This document shows positions 1 through 12,900 of a stretch of DNA of 64,000 nucleotides, in pieces. The position numbers were made by a program, and so were the translations under genes. Numbering within the stretch: the stretch's first letter is position 1; every line of letters begins with the position of its first letter. Where the stretch lies: the NCBI RefSeq assembly GCF_901709675.1, contig NC_051108.1:6680631-6744630 (forward strand), written 5' to 3'. This DNA is from Syngnathus acus. Lineage: Eukaryota > Chordata > Actinopteri > Syngnathiformes > Syngnathidae. The notes below the pieces were generated by a model. The model saw only the letters and a list, made by a program, of their open reading frames with translations. It searched no databases and was not told where the DNA came from.

Positions 1-832
1 GCTGTGTGTGTGCGCTGTCACAAGACATTCCCCCGCGGTGCTGTTGTGTTTCAGCCGTGTGACATGTGCTGCCGTTTCCCCCCTCTTCCTGTGTGATCAT
101 TTGACACTCCCCATTACTCCCACAAGCAGACATGGGAAAAACACGCAAGCTCACTGTGGGGAGTATTGGCGACAGAAGCGGGATCTCAAAATAGACCCAC
201 TATGACTCACCGGCACAATTAAGTGTTCCTGTAGAACCTGACACAAGGTTGCCCAATGATGTGGCGCCTTGTGCGTTCTTAAGCTCCTTATGGTGCAAGG
301 AAGCATGCTTGGCGACAGAGATGAGATCCACTGCGTGTCGTCATGAAGTTACTGTCTTTAGTGCAGATTAATTAGGTAGATTATCACATGTGGTGTCCTG
401 TGTGTGTTCTCCTTGTCATGTCCTCAACTGGTAATGAGGCACACAAGCTTTTTTGGTGACAGAAGTGGGATGTCAAAATGGACGTCATATTCTGTTCATT
501 GAAAATATTGGAATCGTTGGAGCTAAAATGGGCAAAAATAAAATGAGGAAATATGGATGAATTACTCTCTGTCCAAAAATGGAATAGCTTAAACTAGCTT
601 TGTGTTTAATCGTTGTGGTTTAAAGTCTCAGTTTAAGATTAGCTTAGTTGAGTTTGTCCAATGTGTGTGCATTGAGGAAAAAGACGTTTTGGAAAATTGT
701 ACTACAATCGTCGTAGTCGCCGTTCATCTCTGCAGCAAATGGGAAAGTTCTGTTTTCCACCAGAGTCCTCATTAAAGATTCATGCGACTTTTTTGCCACA
801 AATTGGTTATCACAATTTTTTTTTTCTCCTAG
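1..832 (+). other. mdga2 intron (3' part)
   Basis: No supported exon is seen. The short open frame near the left edge is low-complexity GT/CA-rich DNA without splice sites or a family match. Confidence 0.6.
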
Positions 833-924
833 CGTTGAAAAAGGGTCGCTTCTGGATCACTCCCGACCCGTACCACAATGACGACAACATCCAGATTGGT
901 CGGGAAGTCAAGATCTCTTGTCAG
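833..924 (+). CDS. mdga2: mdga2 exon: first half of Ig4
   Basis: A long T-tract and AG precede the exon and GTGAGA follows it. The exon begins with two bases that finish a codon from an upstream exon outside the window, then encodes [20 protein letters not shown] and continues to VKISCQ, which carries the first Ig4 cysteine. It ends in phase 0. The match to vertebrate MDGA2 is close. Confidence 0.94.
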
Positions 925-3900
925 GTGAGATGATGAAAGACATAAGTGGTCAAGAGAAAAAGGGTTATTGAAAGTCCAAAGTGTGTCGTCGCAGGTGGAG
1001 GCGACGCCCCCGGAGGAGCTCACGTTCAGCTGGCTGAAGAACGGCCGTGCCCTCCGCAGCTCGGAGCGCATGGTCATCACGCAGACGGACACGGACATCT
1101 CGCCCGGCACCACCAACCTTGACATCATCGACCTCAAGTTCACCGACTTTGGCACCTACACGTGCGTGGCGGCGCTGAAGGGCGGCGGCATTCCCGAGAT
1201 CAGCATCGACGTCAACATCTCCTCCACTACTGGTGAGCCTCAGACACCGCCGTAAAAAGCCCCGCCACCTCCCCCCCCCCCTCACTCCAGAAATACACTT
1301 GCAATACTCAGCCCGAGAGTGACTAGCGAGCAATCGACACCCATTGTGCTGCTCCTTCTGCTGTGTGTACCTTGGCCACCAGGGGGCAGTATAATACATA
1401 CAGACCTCTGATATAATTTGATTTGATTGGAAAAGAGCCAGTCCATAAGTGATGATGCACATTACAGTGTACAAAGAGGAGCAGATGCTCGGAGAACATG
1501 CTAATGCGGCTAAGTGGTTATGTGAATTGGCTTCATTTTGCATTTCTAGGCTATTTCATACAACTTTTATTCATGGAGTGCCCACTAAATGACGTGACAG
1601 CGTGATCCAACTCATCCAAGCAATGTTTGATAATGAATAACTATTACATAAAGAAATAATCATTTATTGTCATTTCATTCTGGTAACTGATAAATGGTCT
1701 GTGGTATAGTTTCAGTCCAAACTATTAAAAATAGCATTTGAAAAATAATTTTAAGTGGGCGTCAATTCCTCACTTTTCACAGCAGGGCTTGGCCATTATT
1801 CTTATCCGGAGGTTTAGTTTCCCTCCCATATTCCATCTCATGGAGAAGGGAAAGTCATAATGTTCTCATTTTTTGTCAAAAAACAATCAATACTTTCAAG
1901 TTATTCCATCTGCACGGTGTTCTCGCTCACTGAACCTCCATTGTCCTCGCATCTGATTGGATGCTTTCACCCGCTGGCTCCGACACTACCGCCTTGCCTG
2001 ACTAACTTTGTACTCATGTCAATGGCAACGCATTGATCCACTTTGTATCACAACATCCCGACGCCATTTCTTTTCTTCATAACGACTTTATTCCGCACAA
2101 AGATGGCAGGCTGTGAGAAAACAAATAATCAGCTGTCAACTGTCTTTGTCGTCTTTTGTGTTAGTTTTTAGCATCAGTCAATCACTTCTCAAAGGGAATT
2201 GCGTGGAACAAAAGACGATGATGATTCGCTGCTCACCTCCTGCAGGCTTTGCGTTGATGTTGTTGGAAATAGCATCATTAGTATTAGCATTTGTAAAGGG
2301 GACTGGAGCATTTGCGTAATGTTATTCATTTCGAGCTGCTTAGACGTCTAAACAAATTGCGGAAGGAATCAAATCTGGCGGCTTTGTGCTTCCTAAAGAA
2401 AGGAGCGGGATCGAGCCTTGAACTTGATTACTTGCCGTCTTCTTTACCAAGTTGTTGCACATTTAGTCAGGAACCTCATGCTACAAAACCTTGTAGAGTT
2501 AGCTTTCGCATTTGTATGACATGGAAGACATCTGTTTGAGTTTTTCCCCTTCATATTTGCAGCGAATACTGAAAAGAAAACATTAATTCAGTTTGAGTGT
2601 CTTTGCTGCAGAAATGGAGAAAAGCGCTAAAAAGTCTTTGTGGTCTTGAAGCTACATAGAAAAATTATAGTGTCATCATATTGTTTGAAAGTCAAGCCTC
2701 AAATAATAAAAATTAGGCCTTTGCAGTGCTAATAAGGATCGTTCCGCCTTGACGAAGGTCTGCTTTTTGCATTCATGTAGCATTGCTGTATGCCTTTTTT
2801 TTTTACGCTGAACAAACACAATGCCACTTCCCGGGCGCACCTCACCGCCGACATGAAAGCGGCACGTCGACCTTGGCAGTATAATTATTCTTAGATAATC
2901 CTTTGATAATCCCTGCGCTCCAAAACAGCGAGATCAATTGTACCTGCCAAGAAGAAGAAGAAGTTTGCTCATTATCTTTTAAGTAGTGCAGTCTGCGGGC
3001 TGCAAATAATGACTGAGAGTGTTGTCGTCAAGCAGAATGAAAAGCTTATTTTGTGCGAAGGTTTAGCACCGGGATGCGCGCCATTCCAAAGGAACCGACT
3101 CCACCTACAGTACTTGTTTAGTCTCTTTTTTTTTTTTTTGCGGGGTGCTTCCTGAACCTTTTGATGGCATCAAGGTTGTCATAGTTAGTGAAAATTAATA
3201 ACATCACAAACTGCAAACAAATGTTCATTAAGAAAATAAAATAATATGAGAATGCTTTGAAAAAAAAATAATTGGATCGACATTTTTTAATTTATAAAAC
3301 TAACTACGATTGTAGCATAAATGTCCTTCGTTTTTATCTTTGTTGATTAACATACGTAAACTTTCCGGGTTCATTTGAAATGTATTGATTTTATTGTTAC
3401 TGCGCAGAAGAAGGAAGTTCAGTTAATCTTATCACGTGATGTATAATGTGACCTTACACTCATCATGCAAAATTTGAAAAATAGGAACTAATTCTAAAAC
3501 TAATACAGACAAAAAAAACAACACTCCAACATCAAGTATGGAATTCAAAATGTGAAAGTCAAAATGAACTAAATGCCATTTCCCTGCTGACTGCCTGGAA
3601 GGTGCCACATTTTGTGTACCCAAAACGCCTTTTCTCCCGCAGTGAGAAAGCCCAAAACGCAATTAGGCTTCTTAATAAAAGCAATTAAAGAAGATTACGC
3701 TGCAGGTCTGTCTGGGATTTGGGGGGGGCTGTTTTGCAGCTCTGGTTTACACAGTCCAAAAGCTGGAAATGTTTCTTATCAAGTTTTTTTGATGCGCGCG
3801 GATTGCTTTCATGACTTTCTCGCTAATATTTGCAAGTGTGACACACTCATTAAAAGCGCTCTTCCCCCTCTCCGACCGCCAGCTAATGCTTATTTATAAG

Positions 3901-6900
3901 CAGGAACGAGGACATGGACCTCCCCGCTGGATGCTGTCAGGATTAGAGGGACAGCTGAAAAGGATTTACAAGTTCCACTGTTAAAAAAAAAAAAAAAAAT
4001 TATCCCGTAAAGTTTTCACTGGAAGCAGCTAATTAATCCTCTCATTAGCTCTCGTGTATGGATTATTGTTCAATTACTCTCCATTTCGTGAAATATTGTT
4101 TGTCTCTGAGCAGGACATAGCTCGGGGATAAAACCCTTTTAATGGCGTGTCAAGTTGTTAACGGCGGATTCTTGACATATTAACACGCAATCAGAACTCC
4201 GGATTCCGACAGGGTTGGAAAACCATATTTCCATTCATAACAGTCTCGACAGGAAAAAGCCTGCAATGGTGATTAGCCGAGTCTGTTCATTCAAATTAGC
4301 ATAGTAGATCTGTAGCCGTCGCAATTCTGACGGATGATCGCAAAGTACGTAGGAGGACTCTAAAGTCACCTCTGCTGAAAAAATCGCCCCTTTAGCATCC
4401 TACATGCACCTTAACGCTCTGGCATCATCCACTCTGGCTGTAAATCATGAGAGTAGCTAAAGGTTAGCATTCCAGCTAACCCATATTTGGCGGCAGGAGA
4501 CGGGGCTCAAACTGTATTTTATGACATTATTAAAGATGGCATCACAGTACCATATTGGCCCGAATATAAGACGGTGTTTTTTGCATTGAAATAAGACTGA
4601 AAAAGTGGGGATAGTCTTACATTCGGGGTCTAGACATTATACCCATTCACAATGCTAGATGGCGCCAGATATCGTAAAAGCAAATGCTGAACTTAACTCC
4701 CCAGGCCAAAGCGAACCCGTCACGAAGAATAAAAATAAAAATAGCGGTAGCACATATTAAGATGCGATAGACAGTTTTTGCATGATTTGAATGAGGCAAA
4801 ATAACATGCTTTTTCTCTCAAATATATTGTTATAGTCATTTGTTTCAGATGTTCTGTAATTATTTTCCGTATAAAAATTAAATTTGGTGTTTCAAAAGTT
4901 TTTTTTCAAACTTGAATCTTGAAAAAGAGGGGGTCATCTTATAATCAAGGTCGTCTTATATTCGGGCCTATACGGTAATTAAAGACGATTAGCATTCTTG
5001 ATAAACCATACTTGCCGACATACTTGAGTGAACTCTGAACTGCGGTCACTCCACAATATTAGCTACAGTAGTCAGTTTTTGATTTAGCAATTCAGATTTG
5101 ATGCCCATCACACCACCAGTCGCATGATAGCAGGAAATTAATACCAATCAAAAGCGGAAGAGTGCTTTTGCAATCATCCCTGCTCCAATTTTCATTGCCT
5201 TCTATTCCTGTTATTGTTTGTGGACAAGATTGGCACCTGGTGATGTCTTTGCTGCTGTCGTCTCATCAGCTAAAAATAACCTTTCCTGCTGTTTCATGTG
5301 GGTAAAGTATGGCATGCGGGCTAAATTTGGTCCACTCCTTTCTTTAGTCCGGCCCAACAAATAGTGATATCAAAGGTGCTGCAGCTGTTTTATTCAAGAA
5401 AATTTATTTTTTATTTATTCAATTCATTAAATACTTGGTAAATGTGCTGGAAATATAAAATTAATGTGGCTGTTGAAACTTGCATATACCGTATTTTTCA
5501 GACTATAAGTCGCGGTTTTTTTCATAGTTTGGGTGGGGGGGCGACTTATACTAAGGAGTGACTTATATGTGAATTCTTTCATAAATTTTTAAAATTAAAC
5601 AAAAAAAAGTGAAACCGCGATAAACGAACCGCGATGTAGCAAGGGATTACTGTAATTTGAATTTCAAGTGACGTCAGCAGCGCGGCGCGGCGGTTGTTTA
5701 CATAAAGGACAAAGATTCGATCACGGTATGACGAAGATGACGAAGGGCCCCACGTACTACCGGCATCATTAGCGGCTTTGTTTGTAAGTGACACGGAAGA
5801 TGAAGAGTTTGAAGGATTTAATGATTTGGAGTGACACAGAAGGTTTGAAAAACTATTATGGCTTTTACGCACGCCCGGTCCTACTCTACGGAGCTCTCTT
5901 TCACCTCCATGGATGGAAGTCGGGGGCCGGCGCTCGGCCGGGTGGCTGTCCGGGGACGGTGGATGGGGCTCGGACATGGCTTTTACGCACGCCCGGTCCC
6001 ACTCTACGGAGCTCTCTTTCACCTCCGTGGATAGAAGTCGGGGGCCGGTGCTCGGCCGGGTGGCTGTCCGGGGACGGTGGATGGGGCTCGGACATGGCTT
6101 TTACGCACGCCCGGTCCTATTTTATGGAGCTCTCTTCCACCTCCGTGGCTGGAAGTGCCACCTCCGGGGATGGAAGTCCACGCCGCCACACGCCTGGAAG
6201 TCCACGCTTGGGGCCGTGTGGCGGTGAACTATTTATGTTATAGTTATTTGATATATTTTGTATATGTTTTTATCGTTACAGTTCAGTAGTTGTTGGCTCG
6301 TTGAACTCTTGTTTTATTAAATAAAGAGACGTTTACCAAACCCACGTCTTTCTTTGTACTTTGTTAACGCTACAATATAGTTATATACTTGATCTGTGGA
6401 ATAACGACGAGGCTGACGTCAGGGCGCACGCGCGGCGTTGTTGACAAAGGACGAAGAATTTGAACGATGGATTTAATGATTTGGAGTGACACAGATGGTT
6501 TGATAATATTATTGCTTTAAGCAATTTGCTTATATAATAGTTATTTGATATATCATTTATATATCGTTATATGGGTCTGTGGAATATTTTGAAGTGCAAG
6601 CGCCGTCAGCGGCGCGCACCCATTGTTGACATAAAGGACGATAGATGGATTTAATGAATTGGAGTGACACAGATGGTTTTATAAACGTGTTATTTATGTA
6701 ATAGTTATTTGAATAACTGAATTTTATGTCAGGCCCGTTCTCAGCTCTTCGTTTGTATTTATGTCACGTTAGCATACCTATCGTTTAGCCTGTTGTTGCT
6801 CGTTCATGTCTGTTCTTGGTATTGGATTTTGTCGAATAAATGTCCCCCAAAATGCGACTTATATTCCGGAGCGACTTATATAAGTTTTTCTTTTCACGTT

Positions 6901-9900
6901 ATTGTGCATTTTATGGCTAATGCGACCTATATTCCGGAGCGACTTTTAGTCCGAAAAATACGGTAGTAGTTGCAACTTTGAGGCCACACAAACTCCCGTG
7001 GTTTCGTCGAAGGTGCCGAGCATCCTGTGCCCCCCCACCCCCCCCACACACACTGTCCCAGGAAATCTTACCATGTGACGTGATGCCTTATGTCGAACAC
7101 AGGTGTGACAACCAGACAGCGTTGTTCCTCACCCAGAGAGTCGTTTTTGCGCCGCAACCACCTGCAATTGTACGTCGTGAAGGCGGAGGCGGCTGTACGC
7201 AGGCTCTTCTGGGAAATCACCCGCCTCTCCTGCTGGGGGAAAGCTGACAGGAAAACATGAATAAGAAACAGGCTTCCTTCCCTCGTTAACCGCTGTCGAT
7301 AGCCCCTCAGCAATGCGGCTCGCCTTCCAGAGAAGACGCGGAAAACCAAAAACAAAGGAAGTCAGACGTCGCATTCAAGCTTGACGGCTGCATTCTTATA
7401 ACTTAAAAATGTCCAGTTATTCATTTACAGGAATAAATGTATTAACTAGTTAGCCATCAAAACGCGCTGCTGTAGTAGAAGTTAAGTGTAATTCTCTATA
7501 GGAATTAGAAGGCGACGACTTGGCTGCTTCGATGGGCTGCTGTAAAATGTGAAATAAACAAAAGCTGTGACATCTGTACGTCTGTATCGCTGTCACTTTG
7601 GTACCTTGTGAACAGCGAGCTGACAATGTTGCTTGTCTCTCAACAATAAAGGCGGCAGCTAGCTTGCCGCCTCATCGGGCTGATGTTGCACATAAAATAA
7701 ACAGAAGTCAGCGCCTTGATACATGCGTGTAACTACAACAATAATAGTACCTTGTGAGCACGATAATGTTGGGCTTCTTCTCAAGAAGCAACGACACTGC
7801 CGCCTCTAGTGCATGCTGGAAACATGTGAAATGAACCTGTATGCCTTCTCATCACATGCGGTGTGCCGAGCATAGAGCTGGAGCGCACTGTTGCCATGGA
7901 GACAAGGAGCGATGTCACAGACCAAATAAATGGAGCGATGGGATGACGGGATACGTGTCGAGCTCAAAATGGCTTTGATCACTTTGTGCAGACACGTTGT
8001 GTGTTGCGTATTGTTTCCAGGCTACATAATGCAGACTCGAAGGAAACGTGCTGCCTGAGTTTGCCATAATTTGCCGGCTAATCTGTGCTGAGAGGCCTGG
8101 TGTAATGATGGCCACCTGTCTGGTCTCTTGCCACTAATAGCTACAACGGGTGCAGGAGTCTAACTGTTCACCCATTGGCTGCTGGGAAAAGTGGACGACA
8201 TGTTCTAACGTGTGTCAGATTAAAATGGTTTTGCCAGCTGCAGGGCTTCATCTATAGAGGTAGCCGTTCTGTATTTGTCTGGATGGAGGGATAGATGGAT
8301 AGATTTTCCAGCTGCTGACATTACTGAGAGTTTTAGTGCATCACTCCATTGTTTTCCCAACATGCTTGGCTCAGGTCCAATGTTGACGGAGCGAGTGTCA
8401 GCATACCGACCAACACCACAAGGCAGCCAGCCAGACTTTTGTCATTCTGTGCTTGGACGCCACAGATCGCTCAGCTTTCCAGAGTAGTCCGCAGGTGGCC
8501 GGACACCACGCGCCAAATGAATGCTAGTACTAATCCACCTCGCTGCGGGGTATTGGCGTATGACTTTTTTTTTTCTTTTTTCACTTGTCGCTGCGGCGCT
8601 CGCAGCAAAGTGTCGACACAAAGTGGCTGAAATGAGTTCCCTCCGGCGGCTGGATTTGAATTTTCAGATTTTTATTACCGACAGTGGCTCACTTATAATC
8701 ATTGCTTGACCCCCTTGTTGCCGTGGCGACCGCTCACATACAGCATATTTGCCTTTTCCCGGCGTCTTCGAAATGTCACCGGTATTCGTCATTCCCTCGC
8801 CAGTCACCCTCAGGCGCGTCGCTCAAAATGAAGATTGAAATTACCATCAGTGCTGCAGCGGCTGTTGGTGTTTTAATTGCAGGATTGGACAGCCGGCAGC
8901 ACAGTGGACTAGTGATTAGCATGTCTGGCTCACCGTTTGTTTGGAAGCAAATGTGATGTACCTTGATTCTCTTGCCCAAAGTCAGCTCAGATAGGCTGAA
9001 GCTTAGCCCTGACCCTAATGAGGACAAAAATGGAGTAATGGATTGGGCATCTCTCCGAGATTACAACCACAGACAAGACTCGAGTTTACCCCCCCACCCA
9101 AACGGATTGCTGTCCATTTCATCACATCGCAGCGTTCAACGCCAGCTCAACCGCCATCCAGCCACTCGCGCTCTTTGGGCAGTGATGGCAGCCATCCGAG
9201 AATCATCGGGAATGACGTGTGACACTGTTTCATCAGCGTCGAGGACATTTTCACTCCTTCTCTGGCTGGCTAGCTGGCGGTAAGCTATTTTGGGAGGCGC
9301 ACTTGTAAAATAGGCTTGGAGTCTGCTTGATAGTTTGAAGTAGGGAAAAGCACACATCCACACACGTGTATACACGCATGCACACACACAGCACTCCAGG
9401 AGCCAATGCTATTTGCCAGCTTTGCTAATTAAACAAATTAATTTGGCCAGGCATGTGTGATGAGGAAGCAGACCCAAATTCAACCTGCAGCCTTCCTTTT
9501 TAGACACACAGACACACACACACACACATGCACGCACACACGCGAACATGTTATGAATTATTATTCAACAGCAAGAGATGTTTCAGTTTATTACTTGCAA
9601 GAAAGGTCATTATGCAAGCGTGCTTTTGGTACTTCGATTTCTGTGGGTTTGTGCATTGAGTGGTAACATCTGCTTTGCTGTTTGTGTTGTTGAATGCTAA
9701 GCTAACTTTGGGAATTTAAGTGAGCGTGGCTTTAGTTCTTCTAGCACTTTAGTGGTTTGTGGTTCTTATTGGTTTGCCAGCTCTTCATCGCATTGTTTTG
9801 ATTTGCTTCCGTCCTCACTCGCTGCCTGCGAGTCACTAACCCCCTTCCCCTCATTCGACCGTCAACCTCTACCACGCCCGCTGACTTTCTAGAGCCCCAT

Positions 9901-12900
9901 ATCAGTCCCTCCTCTGTTTTTCTCTTTCTTAGTTCCCCCCAACTTGACAGTCCCCCGGGGCAAGTCCCCCCTGGTGGCCCGCGAGGGTGACACGGTGGAG
10001 CTGGAGTGCCTTGTTTCAGGGAAGCCCAAGCCCATCATCCTGTGGTCGCGGGCCGACAAGGAGGCGCCCATGCCGGACGGCAGCATGCAGATGGAAAGCT
10101 ACGACGGGGCGCTGCGCATCGTCAACGTGACGCGGGAGATGACCGGATCGTACCGATGTCAGACCAGCCAGTACAACGGCTTCAATGTCAAACCCCGTGA
10201 GGCTGTGGTGGAGCTCATCGTCCAATGTGAGTGCGATATTCCGCTTTATATACATGACACTTTGTGAACGTACATATATAAAACGCACCAAATTTGCGTG
10301 ATAGGGTATGCAAACCTTTCAAGAGGCAACATCCAACGATTCGGAAACTTTGAATTTATTCCGCAACAGTTTTCATTTGCTATTCATGTATGGAGATTTG
10401 GATTAAATATTTTCCGAAGATGAACGTCCAGGGATTCAAAGCAGCGGATGGAAAAATAAAAATGAGAACGGGAGATGACGATAGGGAGTAAATGAAAGGT
10501 TAGCGTTAGCATTTATAACAGAATAATAAGTGTACACCATTAACACAGCGCCATTCTTTTTCTACCTAGTCACCTTGCGGTATTAATATTCATCGTCTGT
10601 GTGGATGCTATTTTTTTTTTTTTTTTTAATCACGCCATTGTGCCAGAAAATATTAAAGGTCAGCATCCAGCACAAAGTACAACAAAATAGATTTGGGCTC
10701 CTAAGAGTGATGGATAAAGTCATGAATTCCTCATCTAAAGTGTCAAATGAGTTTGCGCTACCCGAGCCCATCATGTAAAATGTTAAGCAGCCGAGTCGTA
10801 AGAAAAAATATGCGAAATTTAGCGCGGTGATTTGCAGAGCAGCGGGAAGCTGAGGAGAATTACAGCATGCATAGCATTTGTCTGACGGCGCCATAATTAG
10901 AGCGAAGGAAACGGCTAAATAAAAACTCGGAGCCCGTGAGCTTTTTGCACAACACTTCCTGGGATTTTATGATGTTGTTTTCTCTCAGCGTTATTGCGGT
11001 CACGCGGCTAAAAAGCACTCACAAATGAAAATACGACTAAGGTAATGTCAACGAGTACACAAAAACAAAGTGTGTCTCAAATGTAACCATATCAATGAGT
11101 CTGAAGTAAAAAAAGATGCTCATTCATGGGAGCTCCACACGCTTCAAAATGATTACTTTGCATCAAAATAAAGTGCAGTGCTTCTTGATGCAAGCACGCC
11201 GCTTTGATCTGCTGACCTTCTTCAAAGCGCCGCACCTAATCAACGGCGTCATTAATCAATCATCCCGCCATCTGCAGCCCAGGCAGCCTTAATGGCCGCC
11301 ATCAAAGCCAGAGCCGGAGCTGACGCGCGGCTCACTTTGAGCGTGAAACCAAGACGAGGAAATTTGCTTTATCTCATCAATCCAGCCTCGCTTCTGTACT
11401 CCCCTCTCCATATACTGAGCCCCACTTCTTCATTTTCTTCTGCGCATGCCAATTCTTTCCTTTGCCTCGGTTTTCCAAGCGCAAGTTAATCAAGACGCCG
11501 AGGTACAGTCCCTAAAAGAGCATTCGCGACGCTAGCTAGTCAACAGCTTTGATATGTAAAAAAAAAATAATATTTTTTTTTAAAGCTGCTTCCATCTTAT
11601 GTGGACGACAAGCGGCCTTAAGAAGAAAAAAAAAGGAGACAGGGAGAGGGAGAAAGATGTTCGCCGTTAGCTAATAGAATTGCAAAAATCCCAAGCTGTG
11701 ACGCCCCTAATGTTCTTAGGCAAACCGGCTTGGCACGGTCCACGGGAAGAAGAGGAGAAAGCCCGAGCTATCGAGTGTTCTCCTGTCCTAAATACCGGCG
11801 CTCCACTTCCCAGCCTTGCCCAGATGCACGAGAATTCTCTTTATCCCGGCCTTCCATCTGTTTCCCGTCGCAGCGGGAGTGAGCGGCCTCGCCGTCTGTG
11901 GCAAAAAAGTCTTCCCAACAATAAACAAACACTACCTGAGCGTTAACTTAGGAGTAAAACCATATTTGGGGTCTTAAAAAAGCGCGTTTGCCTCACAGTG
12001 TTGGAGACGATCGACTGACGTGATGTCAGAGCATAACGTAATTAACTGCGCATTTTGCGTTGCCTTTATAATTACCCAGCTACAGTCCGGCCAAACCCAC
12101 TCTAATTGATTCCTATGGGAGCGATTAGCCTTTAGCATATTAGCATCGGACTAACACCGCACTTGCCTATTAAGACGATTATCTCCACTTAGGAAAAGTC
12201 CTCATACAACCAAGCTAAACGAGTCAGCTTAGACTCATCCCCATTCTGTTCAACACCGTTCACAGCGATGGAATTCAAATTTTGAATCGCAGAAAAACTC
12301 GTGGCTGATGGTCGGTCGCTCATGAAAACCCGTTGCCGAACCCGGCCCGCTGTGTAGTCGGGTTTGGCCGTGTCACTTGGTGTGCAGCAGGCCACAGAAG
12401 CACCGTGCCGACTTGGCTTTTGCTGCACTCACCTGAGAGGCAAATGAGAGCCATTCCCTCCTCAAGTTAATGTGGAATCACTTGAGTGGATATCAGACAT
12501 ATACCTCCTTCTAGTAGATGAATACGAACTGGGAGAGGAGGGGTGTAGCATGTGTTACGTGAGTTCCCAATATCAAATACGTTCTTCAATCCCTTGGAGG
12601 CGACGTCCAACCATGATTAGCATTCCACTTGACCCGCAGATGGCATCTTTAGCAACGATTAGCATTCTAGTTGAACTGATAGAAGCGAGGGCTCAAAATG
12701 ATAAGAGCCCTTTTGTGCAGTCTGTCGCGTTTACGTAAGAAGAGAAGCCTCGGACCTTGTCGTCATCGCGCGGCCTTCTGTGGCAAAGCAAAACGCACTT
12801 AGCGCAATTTGCTTCGGTGTCACTCAGCTTTGGAGCTATGACTCACCACCAAAACCCCCAGAACAATGACGACGATGATGATTGTGTTGGGTTGTATACC

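Larger units (their letters stand above)
1233..9932 (+). other. mdga2 intron, 8.7 kb
   Basis: This is the largest intron in the window. It holds two inverted-repeat DNA transposons (4550-4975, 5489-6963), poly-T/A runs and an imperfect CA repeat near 9506-9545. AT-rich stretches with TAATTA-type motifs (about 4028-4050) could be regulatory, but nothing proves it. No additional coding exon was found. Confidence 0.65.

Noticed and set aside
965-1543. 192-codon minus-strand open frame over the Ig4 exon
   Set aside because: It is the antisense shadow of a GC-rich real exon (995-1232); the plus-strand match to MDGA2 is decisive.
5579-6289. Several overlapping 60-150-codon frames on both strands
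   Set aside because: Created by the 118-bp tandem repeat inside a transposon; repetitive translations without family.
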